A stretch of 64,000 bases of DNA from Ulota crispa (taxonomy: Eukaryota > Streptophyta > Bryopsida > Orthotrichales > Orthotrichaceae): positions 21,347,428-21,411,427 of the forward strand of contig OY987246.1 in the NCBI GenBank assembly GCA_963920765.1. Reading direction: 5' to 3'. The first letter of the stretch is position 1; each line of letters opens with the position of its first letter. A program made the position numbers and the translations under genes. This document shows, piece by piece, positions 44,953 through 57,300 of the stretch. Under the pieces are notes generated by a model. The model made no database searches. It saw nothing but the letters and a program-made list of their open reading frames with translations, and was not told the origin of the DNA.

Positions 44953-45429
44953 GTACAAAATATGAACATATTTTTACTTCTATTCTTATTTGTAATAAAC
45001 TTTAACTTTTTTTTCCACCCTAGCACCATAAATACGTATGTGCGTGCAGTATACAAAGCAAGAGTTCCGTACCAAATCTGCCACGAGAACTGCACACTTT
45101 TTTGACTTTTTTGACTTGGAAATGGTCAGTTTTGGCATCTTCTGGCTTTCCCTCATTCGTTGCATGTTTATTTGTTGAGTAGGTCGTAGTCGCCGTGTAT
45201 TCAAGAGGAGGTTACAAAACTCCAAAAAAATCCATTATTCTTGAAGAAAAGTACAGTTTTTGGAAGGAAATAAAACCAGAAAAAATTCCTTGAATAAAAT
45301 TTGGATTTTCCTCATGAGAAAATCCGAAGTATAATGCACATCAGGGGTTTTCAAATTTCATAGGAAATAAGCACCCCTTTTTTCAAGAGGAAGTTGTTAT
45401 ATTCCTACTCAAAATTCAAAACTTCGGTG

Positions 45430-45980
45430 AAAGAAATTAAGGGCGCTTCATACTATGGCCAATCAAGTCGAGAGGCTATGGGATTGAGTGGTCAAATTTT
45501 GTTGAGAAGTCAAAAAATTGTGTTGAAAATAGGCAATAAAATATTGTTTTTGACACCTTCAATCACCCATAATGTGAAGTCTCCAAAGGCTGAGTCCAAA
45601 GGTCAAATTCTTGGCAATGAACCTCCACAGCCTCTCAACTTGAATGGCCATAGTGTGAAGCCTCCAAAGCTCAAGCCCAAAGTCTAAAATCATAATATTT
45701 ATTAATCCTTTCAAATCTAACGTTTAAGATCTTATTGGCTTTTGATTACCTTATGAGAAAAAATTGACAGCTTCTCAACCACAATTTGGGTGTCCATTTT
45801 TGCTTGATCCAAACTTTTCTTGAGAGACTGTCATTTTGAATGAGAAGATGATGTCATGGGGGTGAGGGACTTTAAACTTTAGCCTCTGGTGCAAAGGATT
45901 GAGAGGCCAAACTCTTCATTTCTTGCAATTTGATTGGTGGTATTCCATGGCCTCTTGACCTTTATCATAGTGTGAAGCAG
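45430..45980. repeat. Dispersed, inverted copy of the 23.8-25.7 kb repeat unit
   Basis: Phrases such as GATTGAGTGGTCAAATTTTG and AATGTGAAGTCTCCAAAGGC match, on the opposite strand, the CAAAATTTGACCACTCAATC and GAAGGCTTCACAATATGG parts of the 1 kb tandem unit. The order of phrases is conserved, although the middle has diverged. Confidence 0.65.
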
Positions 45981-46479
45981 CCCTCAGAAAATTGTGCACC
46001 TACTGGGGTGCAAAAAGTGCAAGCATGAGCTCTCGAGTGAAAAATAAGGAAAATAAGTTGGAAGATTAAGTTTTTTATTTATTAAGAGGTCTAGAAAGAT
46101 AACAAAATTCACTTGCAAAATGTATCTCCCTATTGAGAGGTGCACAAATTTTGACAAAACTCCTTTGCGTGAGAAATTAATAGAAAAGTCAAGAATCCAT
46201 TGGTTCAAGATAAAATGTCTATCTTTGAAAGCACTACAAGAAACGAGGATTCTTCTCTTGCAAAAAAGGCTGAAAAGTTATGTTTGAGAAAATTAGGCTT
46301 TGACATGAAAACCAGCAAAGATTTCAAAATCCCCCAACTTTATGATAATAAAGTTTTCTTTTTCCTGGATACCCAAGAAATAAAGATCTGTTGCCAAAAT
46401 ATAACATAGAGCCTCGTCAATTGCTCACTCCGTGCAACAGATGCAAGAGAACTTGTCCAAAATCTATCATTATATGTAA

Positions 46480-46788
46480 GGAAAATTTGATAGATACCCC
46501 TGAAGTTTGTAGTATTTGTACAAACACCTCTTATTTTTCAGAAGTTGCACAAATATCCTTGAACAATAAATTTTAGGCAATTTTTTTTGTTGTGTATGCC
46601 ACTTCCTTCTCCCTTAGCGAGCACACTCCTCCTTTCATGTGTAGTATGTACACAAAAGGAGAAGGAAGCAGTGTGCATAACAAAAAAATGGCCTAAAATT
46701 TATGGTCCAAGGGTGCTTGTGCAATTTCTGAAAAATCAAGGATACCTGCATAGATACTGCAAACTTCAAGGGTATCCATCAAATTTCC
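46480..46788. mobile_element. GGATACCCCT-family foldback MITE, copy C
   Basis: The left GAAAATTTGATAGATACCCC plus TGAAGTTTGTAGTATT is mirrored by the right TACTGCAAACTTCAAGGGTA plus TCCATCAAATTTCCCC. TTATATG occurs just outside both ends. It is the best-preserved copy for defining the family termini. Confidence 0.82.
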
Positions 46789-48086
46789 CCTTATATGAAT
46801 AGTGCCCTCCACAAGTTCTTGAGTTCTTCGAAACTTACCTATTATCTATTATTTCAACTTTGTTAAATAATAACAAATCTCATAATCCTGCTCGTACATT
46901 TTCCATTCATGTGACTAGTAGATATGTGGCTCAAGATTGTTAGCATATAGCCACGTGGGATTTTATTGATTTTGAAGTGTTCAATTATTGTTCTTCACCA
47001 ATGATTGCTGTCTAGCGGAGTTTCAAAGAACTCAAGCACTTGTTGGAGAGCATTGTACAAGCATTTATCAAAAGGTCTCCATTTTGTATAAATTTTTACT
47101 ACCAATGAGGCTCATATGTACGCAATCACGAGACATCGGCACTTACAAAGTCTTTTAACTGGTTCTTCATAAAGTATACGGTTCTAGACAATCATAATAA
47201 CATCAGCTTGCTATCCTAACCAACCAGAACTGAACACATGGCCAATTTCATATTGAAATGGTCAGTCCTTGGTCCGGCACTTCATAAAAGCACCAGCAAT
47301 TCGATCATATCAAGTTTCGTTTCTACAACAAGCTCACACTTCGAAACTTCATAATAATTTAAAAGAAGCCATGATTCATACTCTACTCTAGTAGATTTTG
47401 AGAGCAGGGAAAGACTCAGCTGATATACAATATACGCTGATAAAGCTTCTACCCTTCAGTTTGAGTGTCACTGCGATTTGTTACTGCAAAAAGAAAAGAA
47501 AGAAAAGAATCAATAATGATTCTGCATCACCTAGAGGAGTTGGAAGTGAATAATTTTAAAAGCTATAAGGCAACAAAATACACCAGAAAAACAGAAGAAA
47601 TCATACCTTGCATGTAACAACTAAAGCAATAGGACTTGAAAGTTACTGTAATGGCCTACTAGCTTCCAGAGTGAAATCCCGATTTTGAGCTTGAATATAC
47701 ATGCAGTTTTTGACTATTTGACAATTGCATGGTATGGACCAAATGTACAAGATAGTCTGACCTGTTTTTTCTCACTGATACCGTTGTTGATAAAAATCAA
47801 TAGACGTGCAAATGGAAGTTGCATAGGCGATGTTGCCCATTCAAGGAATCAAAGTTCTGCTTGAAGCTATTCTCATTAACAACCACTGTTCATCTCTTCT
47901 CAGCTTGTGTCCCTCACTAACTCCAACGTGCAGCAATTCCAGCTGCCAGTCCCTTGCGAGTTCTTCTGAAGGTTCCAAAGAGATAGCATGAAACTGTTGC
48001 AGAGACTGTAGTGTTTCCAGTTCCCTATGTTCCAGCTTCTGAGCTCAACATCCACAAGAACGTACACCTTGCTGTATCACGCTCCA
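46789..48086. other. Spacer downstream of SMG1, no gene seen
   Basis: The part from about 47900 onward has more balanced composition and may be SMG1 3' UTR on the minus strand. No protein-like frame or element end was found. Confidence 0.45.
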
Positions 48087-48160
48087 GGGCTTATAGTTTA
48101 ATTGGTTCAAACGCACCGCTCATAACGGTGATATTGTAGGTTCGAGTCCTACTAAGCCTA
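48087..48160 (+). tRNA. tRNA-Ile(CAU), mitochondrial/bacterial type, probably a nuclear insertion
   Basis: The 74 bases fold as a complete cloverleaf. The acceptor GGGCTTA pairs with TAAGCCT (one G-T pair) and the discriminator is A. The D stem is GTTT/AAAC, the anticodon stem CACCG/CGGTG with loop CTCATAA (anticodon CAT), and the T stem GTAGG/CCTAC with loop TTCGAGT. It is unlike plant nuclear elongator or initiator tRNA-Met, which start GGGG or ATCAGA. From memory it closely matches plant mitochondrial trnI-CAU, whose CAU anticodon is read as Ile after lysidine modification. It lies about 180 bases past the SMG1 stop on the opposite strand. Transfer of mitochondrial DNA is the simplest reading; expression is unknown. 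Confidence 0.85.
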
Positions 48161-48343
48161 TATTCTAGAAAACCAAAGTAATAAAATTAGACTGAAATGA
48201 ATGCATAACACGTTGCGCCTTATGGGATTTTAGGTGTCAAAGTGTGGGTTTCATATTTTTAACACAAAAAAAAGGGACAAGTTGTGAATTCGGCATAACA
48301 TGCTGAAATGAAGAGTCCATGAGCTTAAGTGGTTTCTACCATG

Positions 48344-51300
48344 TCAAACCCAAGGTGTCCATCCCTCGTACATGTTTGCAAGATTGTCAATCCCTGTAGC
48401 TTGGCGAAGCAGAATGTCCACTTGCTCTGCCACTCCATGTTTCCTGCTACAACAGCTCAAAACACACCAGCATATAAACTTAGATACACCACTATAACGT
48501 GCCAAGAAGCGTCATTAAAACATGAAACGTCTGTACTGATAATAAAAAATGGTTAAATGCTGAAAGAGTAATAGTAGTAGTACCTGGTGCCGTCACTTTC
48601 TAGTCCCTCCAATTTCATCTGGACGCGCTTGAGAACTGAGACAGCATATGCATTTTTCCCTGCATGCTCGAAAACCATTCGTTAAGTTAGAGTAAAGCCA
48701 AAAATTTAGCAGTAGCTGATTTTACTCCAGGTAGAATTACACAAAACTAATGCTTTGAAAGATGTGGTGTTGTGTACCTTTGATAGGATGAACACGAGGA
48801 GCCATGTCTGCCCCGGCATTCTTGGGTTCTTTTGAATAAGCAAGCCTGTGCAAGTCCCTTAAGCTTTTGCGAGCTTCATTTTGATGCTCCAATTTAACAC
48901 CGGCAGCAAATGGGAAAGGCTCGTTGTCACTGGAAGAGTTTAAGCCGCTCTGTTGAGATCTCATGAGAGTTGATGTGGCACTTATTCCTGGTGAACTGAT
49001 GAGGTTTAAGCTTGTATCGTCAACATCTGGATTATCAACCAGATTCAGTGCATCTCTTGTTTTGTTGGGCAGGGTCTGATTACCCTTTTCGTTTTGCAAC
49101 TCCTGTTGCTCCTCAACAATTTCAGGAGACGATCCTGCCGTGAGAGTGCCCGCATAAGCGACAGACTGGTTGCTGTCGGGCGGAGATACCCAACGGGCAC
49201 CAGGGTCCAGCAAATCTGGCAAGTCGTCCCTCAGAACCAAACTGGACTCCATGTCAGCAATTGACTTACCAACCAAATCAGAATGGGAATATTCTTCATT
49301 TGTTTCTGATTCTGCTATCACCACCTGTGAAGATCGCTCTCCTTGGTTCTCACCACCGACTCCCGCAAGAGCCTGCACAGCCCCATGGGAAACACACATC
49401 AATAACCAACAAGTCACCGCTTTACAATCCAGTTCTTGAGCAAGTATCTATTACTGTGGAAGATCTCTGGACTAGAGAGAAGGAAGCTTTTATCGAAGAA
49501 GCTGCATAACCTCCCAAGTGATACAGCAGAAAACGAATTTGGATTACTCCAGGAAAAAATGTATCTAAAACCAATCGAACACGGTTAAAGTAAAAAGTAG
49601 AGTCCAAGGATGGTTTGAGCTTGTTGTTTACCTTGTGCAGAAACCCGGCATCTGAACTTGCAGTTCGAATAAGCTTGCTCAAGCAGGAGTGCAAATTCTT
49701 CACAGCACTAAGGAGGCTTAACACCGTTTCACTCAAGGTTGCTGATGTCTCTTTCAGTTTAGAGTGACTTGGATCTGCTGCGTTGTGACCATGCCCTAAA
49801 CTCTTCTCGACCACAGTGTCTGTTAACGCCATTCCTGAAGAGGATAACCGAGCAAGACTGCTTGAAAGAAGCGCTCCAGATGTCAGCAATGTTTCCAGCG
49901 GAAGGATCAACTCCTTGACCTGCATATAAGAGGTATTGAGTTATCATCAGGGATTACTAATCTCAAAAGGACACAATTAGAACAAATTAAAGGTTCAGAA
50001 GAAAGAGCTATCTCTCTCAAACATCAACTTAATCGTGTATGACCTGATGGATGATAAGCTGTAGCCATACCTTACTGAGCTTAGCCATGAGACAAGCATG
50101 CTCAGCAGCAGCCGCTTGAGCCAGGCCATGAACGTCCTCTGCGCCCTCTGTCCCTTCTGTAATTGTTAATACCTGCAATACTCGCAAATTTTTGGTATTT
50201 TAATATCTGTGGATGATGCAGGTTCAGAAGATGATGCCTTGATCAATGGGTTTCTTCAACTAAGAGCAGTCACTATGGTTGAAAGAAGACGTCGTACAAG
50301 GCTGTATAGCCCGCGAGTAGTACCTCATCAAGCATCTGCCCAGCGTCTGAGGTAAGAGCAGTGTGACTTGTCACAATAGTGCTCACTGCCGACCACCGAG
50401 TTGCCGTCTCCTTTATCCAAGCTTGAAGATTAACAACTGAAACTTTGACTTCACCTTCACATGATCAATATCGAAACTGGTTAGAGAAAGTATTAAATAG
50501 ACATGAAAACTCCTGTTCCGCACAAAAGTGTGACAAAAAGAGAAAAGTGCCAAGGCCAACCTACGTACTTCGAGGCAAGCTAAAATAGAGAACAACAAGA
50601 GACACTGATAATTCTTTACCTGAAGCAGATTCAGATTCTGATGATGATGATTGGAGCTCATTAGCAACATTGGACAACTCCACTCTCGCAGATTCTAGGT
50701 GACTTATAGCTGATTGCCACTCTGTTTTCAATCCTGTATCAAAAATGTAATGTTAACCAACCAAGTCGAAGAAGCAAGACGAGTTTCACAGATTGGGTGA
50801 TGGGAGGAATAAAATAACCACTCCTTGCAGTCACAGTTGCAGATTTAAGAAGGCGTAACGACGTGAGCAATACTGCCTGAGATAAACTCAAAAAGAGGCA
50901 GAGACTTACTTGAGAACAAGATATAAGCGGACTCCAGGCGTGAAACAACTTCGAAGTATGTCTGCTGCCACATCCTGCCTCGCTCCTTGTTGACTTGCAG
51001 TCCATCACCAGGGGAGATGGTAAGAAAGCCATCTCGTGAAGCTTCGAACTCAAGAACTGACTCACAAATGCGCAGAATGTTGACAGCATGTTCATGATTT
51101 GATCTTAGCAACTGGCGTCGTCTGTGAAGATGGTCGTAAAATTCAGATGGAATTCTAGTCCTCTGTCCGGAATTGGAGGAATTGGCACTTGCAGAGGCCC
51201 ACGCAGATACCAGCGCCCGCTCGAGTTCTCCTTCTGCTGCCGCACCGGCAACCTCTCGTCCCTACAAGACAACATCCAGGATTTTTTGTTGGCTCGTGTT

Positions 51301-54300
51301 GCTTCTGGATTACGGTACTCCTTTGTCACAAAACATGTTCAGCTTAATCTCTTGCATAAAACAAGTGAGCACTGACCTGAAGCCCTTCCGTTGCCTGCCT
51401 TATAGCAGTTGATGCAGCATAAAGGTTCTTCCGTACTTGCCTTCGATCCCACCATGCTGTATCAGTACCTTCGTTATTCTCTATCATATACGTTGGTACA
51501 CCTACTGGTTGATTTTGAGGTAGCAAGTCGGACAAGAGCATGTCATTCATCCATTCCAGCTGGGCGGCCTCCAACTGCACCTTATCCATGGATTGCAACC
51601 GTTCGTCCTCCTGGCTCAAAAAACAAGGAGGTGAACAACTAAAATTTGAAAGATCCACGCTCGCAAGAGACTTGGAGAGTTTGTTTTTCTATATAATCTC
51701 ACCAGCCTAAAACTACAAGAACATTCCGTGTCAAAAGACCGAGTTACAAGAAAAACTATCCATGAAACACTACAAGAACAGTTGCAACAAATAAATTCTA
51801 ACAAGCACCTAACAATCTACGGATCATTCCAGAATTTTTACAAGATTTAGACAGGATTTCCTTGCCTGATTTCGTAGAGCAGCAGCAGCGGCATTCGCAG
51901 CTTGTACGGAATCGTGAGCATTACAATATTCGTTGAGTAGCTGAAGTGCCTGATCAGCTCCTTCTTCAGATCGCCAATCATCTTCCGAACTCTCGTTTTT
52001 ACCTGCATAGGAGCGCTTCTAATCAGCTAGACCACTAAACAGTTCCATGATTTCATTGGTAACCAACTTATAAAGTTCAGAAATCATGAAGAAATCAAGC
52101 ACGTAACATTTAGCAAAAAAGGTCTGAATAAGTATGTGATTAAAAAACCTGGATTTGGCGACATCGGATGTGTCTCCTTCACAAGGAATAGCAGCATGGA
52201 CATCAACCGGTGGCCAAGGTATTGTCCGAAAAACCAGAGGAGCCGACCTTGGAGCCTCTTCTCAACTTGCGGAGCGTGCTCAGAGGGATCCTGGACTGCA
52301 CTAATGCAAGTATTAAGAATACCTTCAAGATATCTTATTTTCCACACGAAAAAAGCCTTCTTCTCCGACAGGCGAGTATCTTTCCACACATTTCCAGTGT
52401 CTACTGTGCTTTCCAGATCCCCTTCCTCCAGGGAGTTATCATGGTCCTCACTAACCTCCTGCAATAAGGATACCAAACCCTGATCGACCCTTTCCAGCCT
52501 TGAGATCGACTGAGCGAACGCTGCAACATAGGACTGTCCTCGTCTAGAATGAACACCATCAGTGTACAAGTCCACCAGCATACTGAATCGCTGCATTATC
52601 TCCTCAAACGTCAAATCCTTTCGACCAGGAAAGTCCGCCTGACTAAAATCAATATCCTCCCAAGAATAGTTATCCAGTTCCTTGGCTCCCTCAACTTCTT
52701 GAGATTCGGAGTGCCTGGACCGATGCGTGCTAGAATCTACGTCTTGTTCAACCAATTTATCAATGTTTTCGCGAATATGCTTGAAAGCCGTGAAGGCTTC
52801 GACGATGCTAGTATCGCGAGACATGATAGTTGACAAAATTTCAGGGAGAATAGCACATGCTGTCTGCTGAGAATAATTTCCAATTGCAGAAACACACGCA
52901 GTGAATCTTGGGCCCCATTGACCCACTCTTGAAGTCAGTGGATTCATCCATTCAGGAGCACCAGCCCTTGGGCTTCCAGACGATTTTGTACCAAGGTTTT
53001 CAACTTCAACCACAATATCGGCCAGAAGCATCCATTTGCTTATCTTAGCGTTCAAATCATCAAAGAGCCATTGCTGTGCTTTGCCTTCGTCTACACTGTC
53101 TGCAGCACCACTCTGCTTCAAGAAACGATGTTGCAGCCTCTTCAAACCATCCAAATTCTCATCATAAAGAGTCGTCGCAGATTTTTGTAACACCCAAATG
53201 AACTTGCTCTGTTTCTCTTCTGCTTCACTTCCATTGTCTCGTGCTAGATACTGAAGATGGGCAGTTACACTAGTCAGAAAATGATCTTTGGAAACACGCA
53301 GAGCCTCTGGAGGCGCGACAGCTTCAAGGTCGCTTAGATCTCCCCTCAATTTCTGCAGGTCTCCGGAAAGACGCTCATGACAAGAGCGTACTTCATTGTA
53401 CTTCTGTTGAATGGAGTCATCCTGCAGACCGTGACATTGTGCAATCAGGTCCGCCGCCCGCGTCTTTGCTACAACCAGTACATCGGGTGAGAGATCTTGG
53501 GACAAAACCTGTAAGACCTCCGCCCAAGAGTGCACATGACTGCTGGCAACATAATTAACTGGTACTAGCTCCTGAAGGGCTACTGAGTAAGCCTCCACAC
53601 TTTGCACAGCAATGACAAGAGCCTCCTGCCGAGCAACAGTGAATAAGGCAACCTCTCGATCAATTTCTTGACAATGTGCTTGGGCAGCATCAGGGATGAC
53701 TGCCAAGGGTGCCCCGATTGCCAAAACAGCTGCTTTGAGGGACAGGGTCTCAGCGGTGCTGCCCGCCTGTTCACTAGTCTCAGATTCTGGTACAGACCCT
53801 AAGCGAAGTGCCTCAAGTACCGACGCATGCTGCTTGACCCAGAGAACAAGTTTCCGAGCTGCTTCGACGATCAAGCCTTTGGTCTTCTCAAGACTTTGAA
53901 CCTGCGCACTAAAAGCCTCTTGCGACTTTTCATGGTCCGATGTGGCTTCAACAAACGCCGACATAGCTGCACCTTCTGCATGTACTGCTGCTCGGCGCTT
54001 CTGCTCTGCTTGAGAATACAATGCCACAGCTTGCTCAAGCCTGCCGTCAGCTCCAACCAGATTCTCTAAAGCAGTAGCAGCAGCAGGTAATGTCAGAATA
54101 ATTTGATCATGATGCTCCTGAAGTGGCACTCGAATCTCCTGCAATCGTGATGCAAACAGGCTCAAACTGACTGCTAACTCCATGCCTTTGCGCTCTTCGC
54201 CACCAATGACAGCTTCATCGTGACCATCCCCACGCATCCACTCCACCAGTGGATCCCAAATAAAGACCTGCAATAGCATGAGAAGCACATCTTTGTTGCC

Positions 54301-57300
54301 CTGCAGCACTTGCAAAACAGCCTCACAATTCTTGCGAAACACTCCCTCCACTCCTGCAAGGCCCAGAGCTGCCTGTATCGTATGAGTAAGACGAAATGGC
54401 ACAATCTCCGGAATTTTAAGGCGAAGACCCTTGTCAAAGCAGACATTGTAATCAATGTGAACCACATCACCAGAACGGAAATCTACCAAGATGTTGTCCA
54501 AGTGACGATCACCAAGCCCCAAGATGTAGCCCACGATACTTATCACCGCCACACTACCAGAGAATCTGTCAAGCTTAGCCCTGAAAGAGCTGAGCCCTTC
54601 ACTTGCACACCAGAGCTCTTTATGCAACAGCTGCCGAGGGGTCTCTTTGACGAGCTCCAGTAGCACGTTCCGCTTCACATCCTGAGGCCAGTCACGGCGA
54701 GATATCACTTTGCGCAAGCCCTTCTCTTTCAGGGCAGGGATGATCTTTCCGTAGAACAAATCACTCGGACGCGGAACCGGTGGCACACCATTACTGAGAT
54801 TAGTCCCGGACGCCACCACTGACCGTTCTTGCCAAGCCTTATACACACTGTACATGCTGGTCAGATCTTCAATCCACTGGATCAGACCCGCACGTCCATT
54901 GATTGGCGTGACAGAGTAGTGCCTGACAGTAAGTGCCCGGCGTCTGGTTTCACCACGAGTCATAAGCATGGAATTCACTGCCTGTAACAGTTGCATTATG
55001 CGGGCATCCAGACGAAGGTCCTCTCGGCCCTTAAGAAGATAGGGATAGACAGTGCCATCGGATCCCACTATCTGCAGCTTCTTCGGTTTGGTTTTAGTGG
55101 ATAGTACAGTAACATGGCTGCTGAAAGAGGCAACTGTTATAATGTCGGGTTGATTGCAACTGGCGAATGAAGGCCCCTCGTTCTTAGAAACCGTGAAAGA
55201 ATCTCTATCTACAATTGAGGAATGAAATCCAAGTCCAGGCATCGGTGCCTCCGAGGACTTTAGAGCTGTCAAGCCAGGAGACACGTCACTTAGTGGAATG
55301 GTCGACTTCTTCTGATGGCTAACCAGATCAGCAGTGATCATGTCAAAAGGCCGCCAGACACCTGACAGAGACGCTGATCCTATTGGAGGACTCTTGAAGA
55401 CTTCGATTGCCCTTTTCAAAGAGCTCCCAAATTGGTCTTGGAACCAAGCTTCTCGAGGATTTTCGGGGGGTTTGGATGTAGATGCAAGGCGACGACCAAG
55501 AGCGACAATCACAGGAGCCATCATGGCTAAGTATTTGGCAGCATTGATTCGGGCTTTTTCACTGTCGCTGAGGGTTGTGTTTTCTGCCACCCGAGTAGTT
55601 TCATGCTTCAACGTGGTGATTCGTCGCATCACATCTGCACAGCAAAGATGTCTACATTATCACGATATGACTATAATTGGAGCACCCTTGTGTGCAAAGA
55701 GAAGATAATAATTTCAAGTTTCAAGGAAAACTTGCAAGTAAAAGGACCAAACCTGTTCGAAGATCTTGTAGTGTGCTCAGCCATTGCTCATCCCAAAATA
55801 CCGTGATGGAGCCCAACTCGGCAATCATCGACTTCACATCCCTGGCTAGTTTTGGATGTAACTTGATCTGCACAACACAAACTCTATTATTACATGCTCT
55901 TGATAAAAGCTTCAAAAAGAACAAAATAGAAACGTCAAAACAATGAGACGGTAAGAGGGGATTGGTGCATTTTGTCCACGATCTATTAAGTTTCCCCATT
56001 TAACCTCTAAGGTTCCAGACCGTTCAAATTGAAACTCATATTCCTTTTTGCGGTTTTGAGAGGGTCAAAGTAAGGACTTTCTAATGTTCTGACGAACACA
56101 AGCAGTGTTCTTCGCTGGCTCTAAGTTTTATGTTTTATGATCAATCGAGATAGTCATTTTCAAACCACGAGTACTTGGTCCTTTGAGACTTCCGAAACTC
56201 GCTCAGGGTTTTACGTTTAAACTAATGCCAACATCGGAAAGATAGCAGCATAAATAACACTTCATCGCCCCACAGCGTACACGATGGCATCAGGAAGAAG
56301 AGGATCACAGTTAGGTACTAGACCAATAGAATTTACCAGACAATCTCGGAGATCCTCCAGCTCCTCTGATAACACTTCATCACTTCCATTCATATCCACC
56401 AACAACGGATACACAATTGCCCACGGTGACAAGTTAGCGGAAGCCATTAGTAATCCTTTCAGCTGCTTCCGAATTCTAGATTCCGGGTGGCTGTTTAACC
56501 GAGCCAAGATCTGAACTGAGATGGCCTGCACAAAGTATCACATGGTGAATGTTTCAGGAAATAACGACGCATGAGAATGGAATATACAAACATACAGGAT
56601 GGAGTTCAACCTTCAGTACCATGTCTTTACATGAAGTAGCCCAATCTCAAACGTGAGACTCACAGTCCACAATCCCAACATCACCTACTCGAATCGGATG
56701 TAACGACCCTGTAGATTTGGCCGAGACATTACCTGCCAGGAAGACGGTGGCACAGACAACAAGCCCTGTTGCAGTGAATCTTCCAGCTCAACACCATAGT
56801 TCACGATAATTTGCAGTAGATAGAGAGAAGCGCTTAGCATGCAGTCTTCTCTGTTCGGTTTTACTTCCGTGGAAAAAGCGCTTTTCGATAGTCTCTGCTT
56901 TGATAATGATAGATACTGCACAAAGCCCCGTGCTGCATGCGAATACAAACTTACTTTTCTGCGCCTCAGAGTCCACCATATTCGCATCAATGCAGGAATC
57001 GCAGGAGCTATTGACCATGCCGGTGAGAGTGCCTGTAAAAGTTGTTGCAGTTGCAACGACAGCACATAGACTGAATGCTCTTCCTCTATATCTTCAGAAC
57101 CGGCACGCCTGGCTGCTGCTGCAACAAATGTAGTGACAATTCGTTGAACGCAGTTCTCCACATCATCTCCACTTTCCGTAATGGATTGGTTCAGAGCGTC
57201 ATTTCTTGGGTCTGTAGCAACCTTCGAGACAATGAGGCGTATGCTTGCAACTTCTTCGACTGTTAGGTCACCATTGTTTTCAAGTACCTCTCCATTGATC

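Noticed and set aside
56266-56285. Exact donor of the SMG1 exon ending near 56274
   Set aside because: Two phase-0 GT sites (56272-56273 and 56281-56282, minus strand) are equally acceptable and the protein alignment is not informative; I report an approximate end only.
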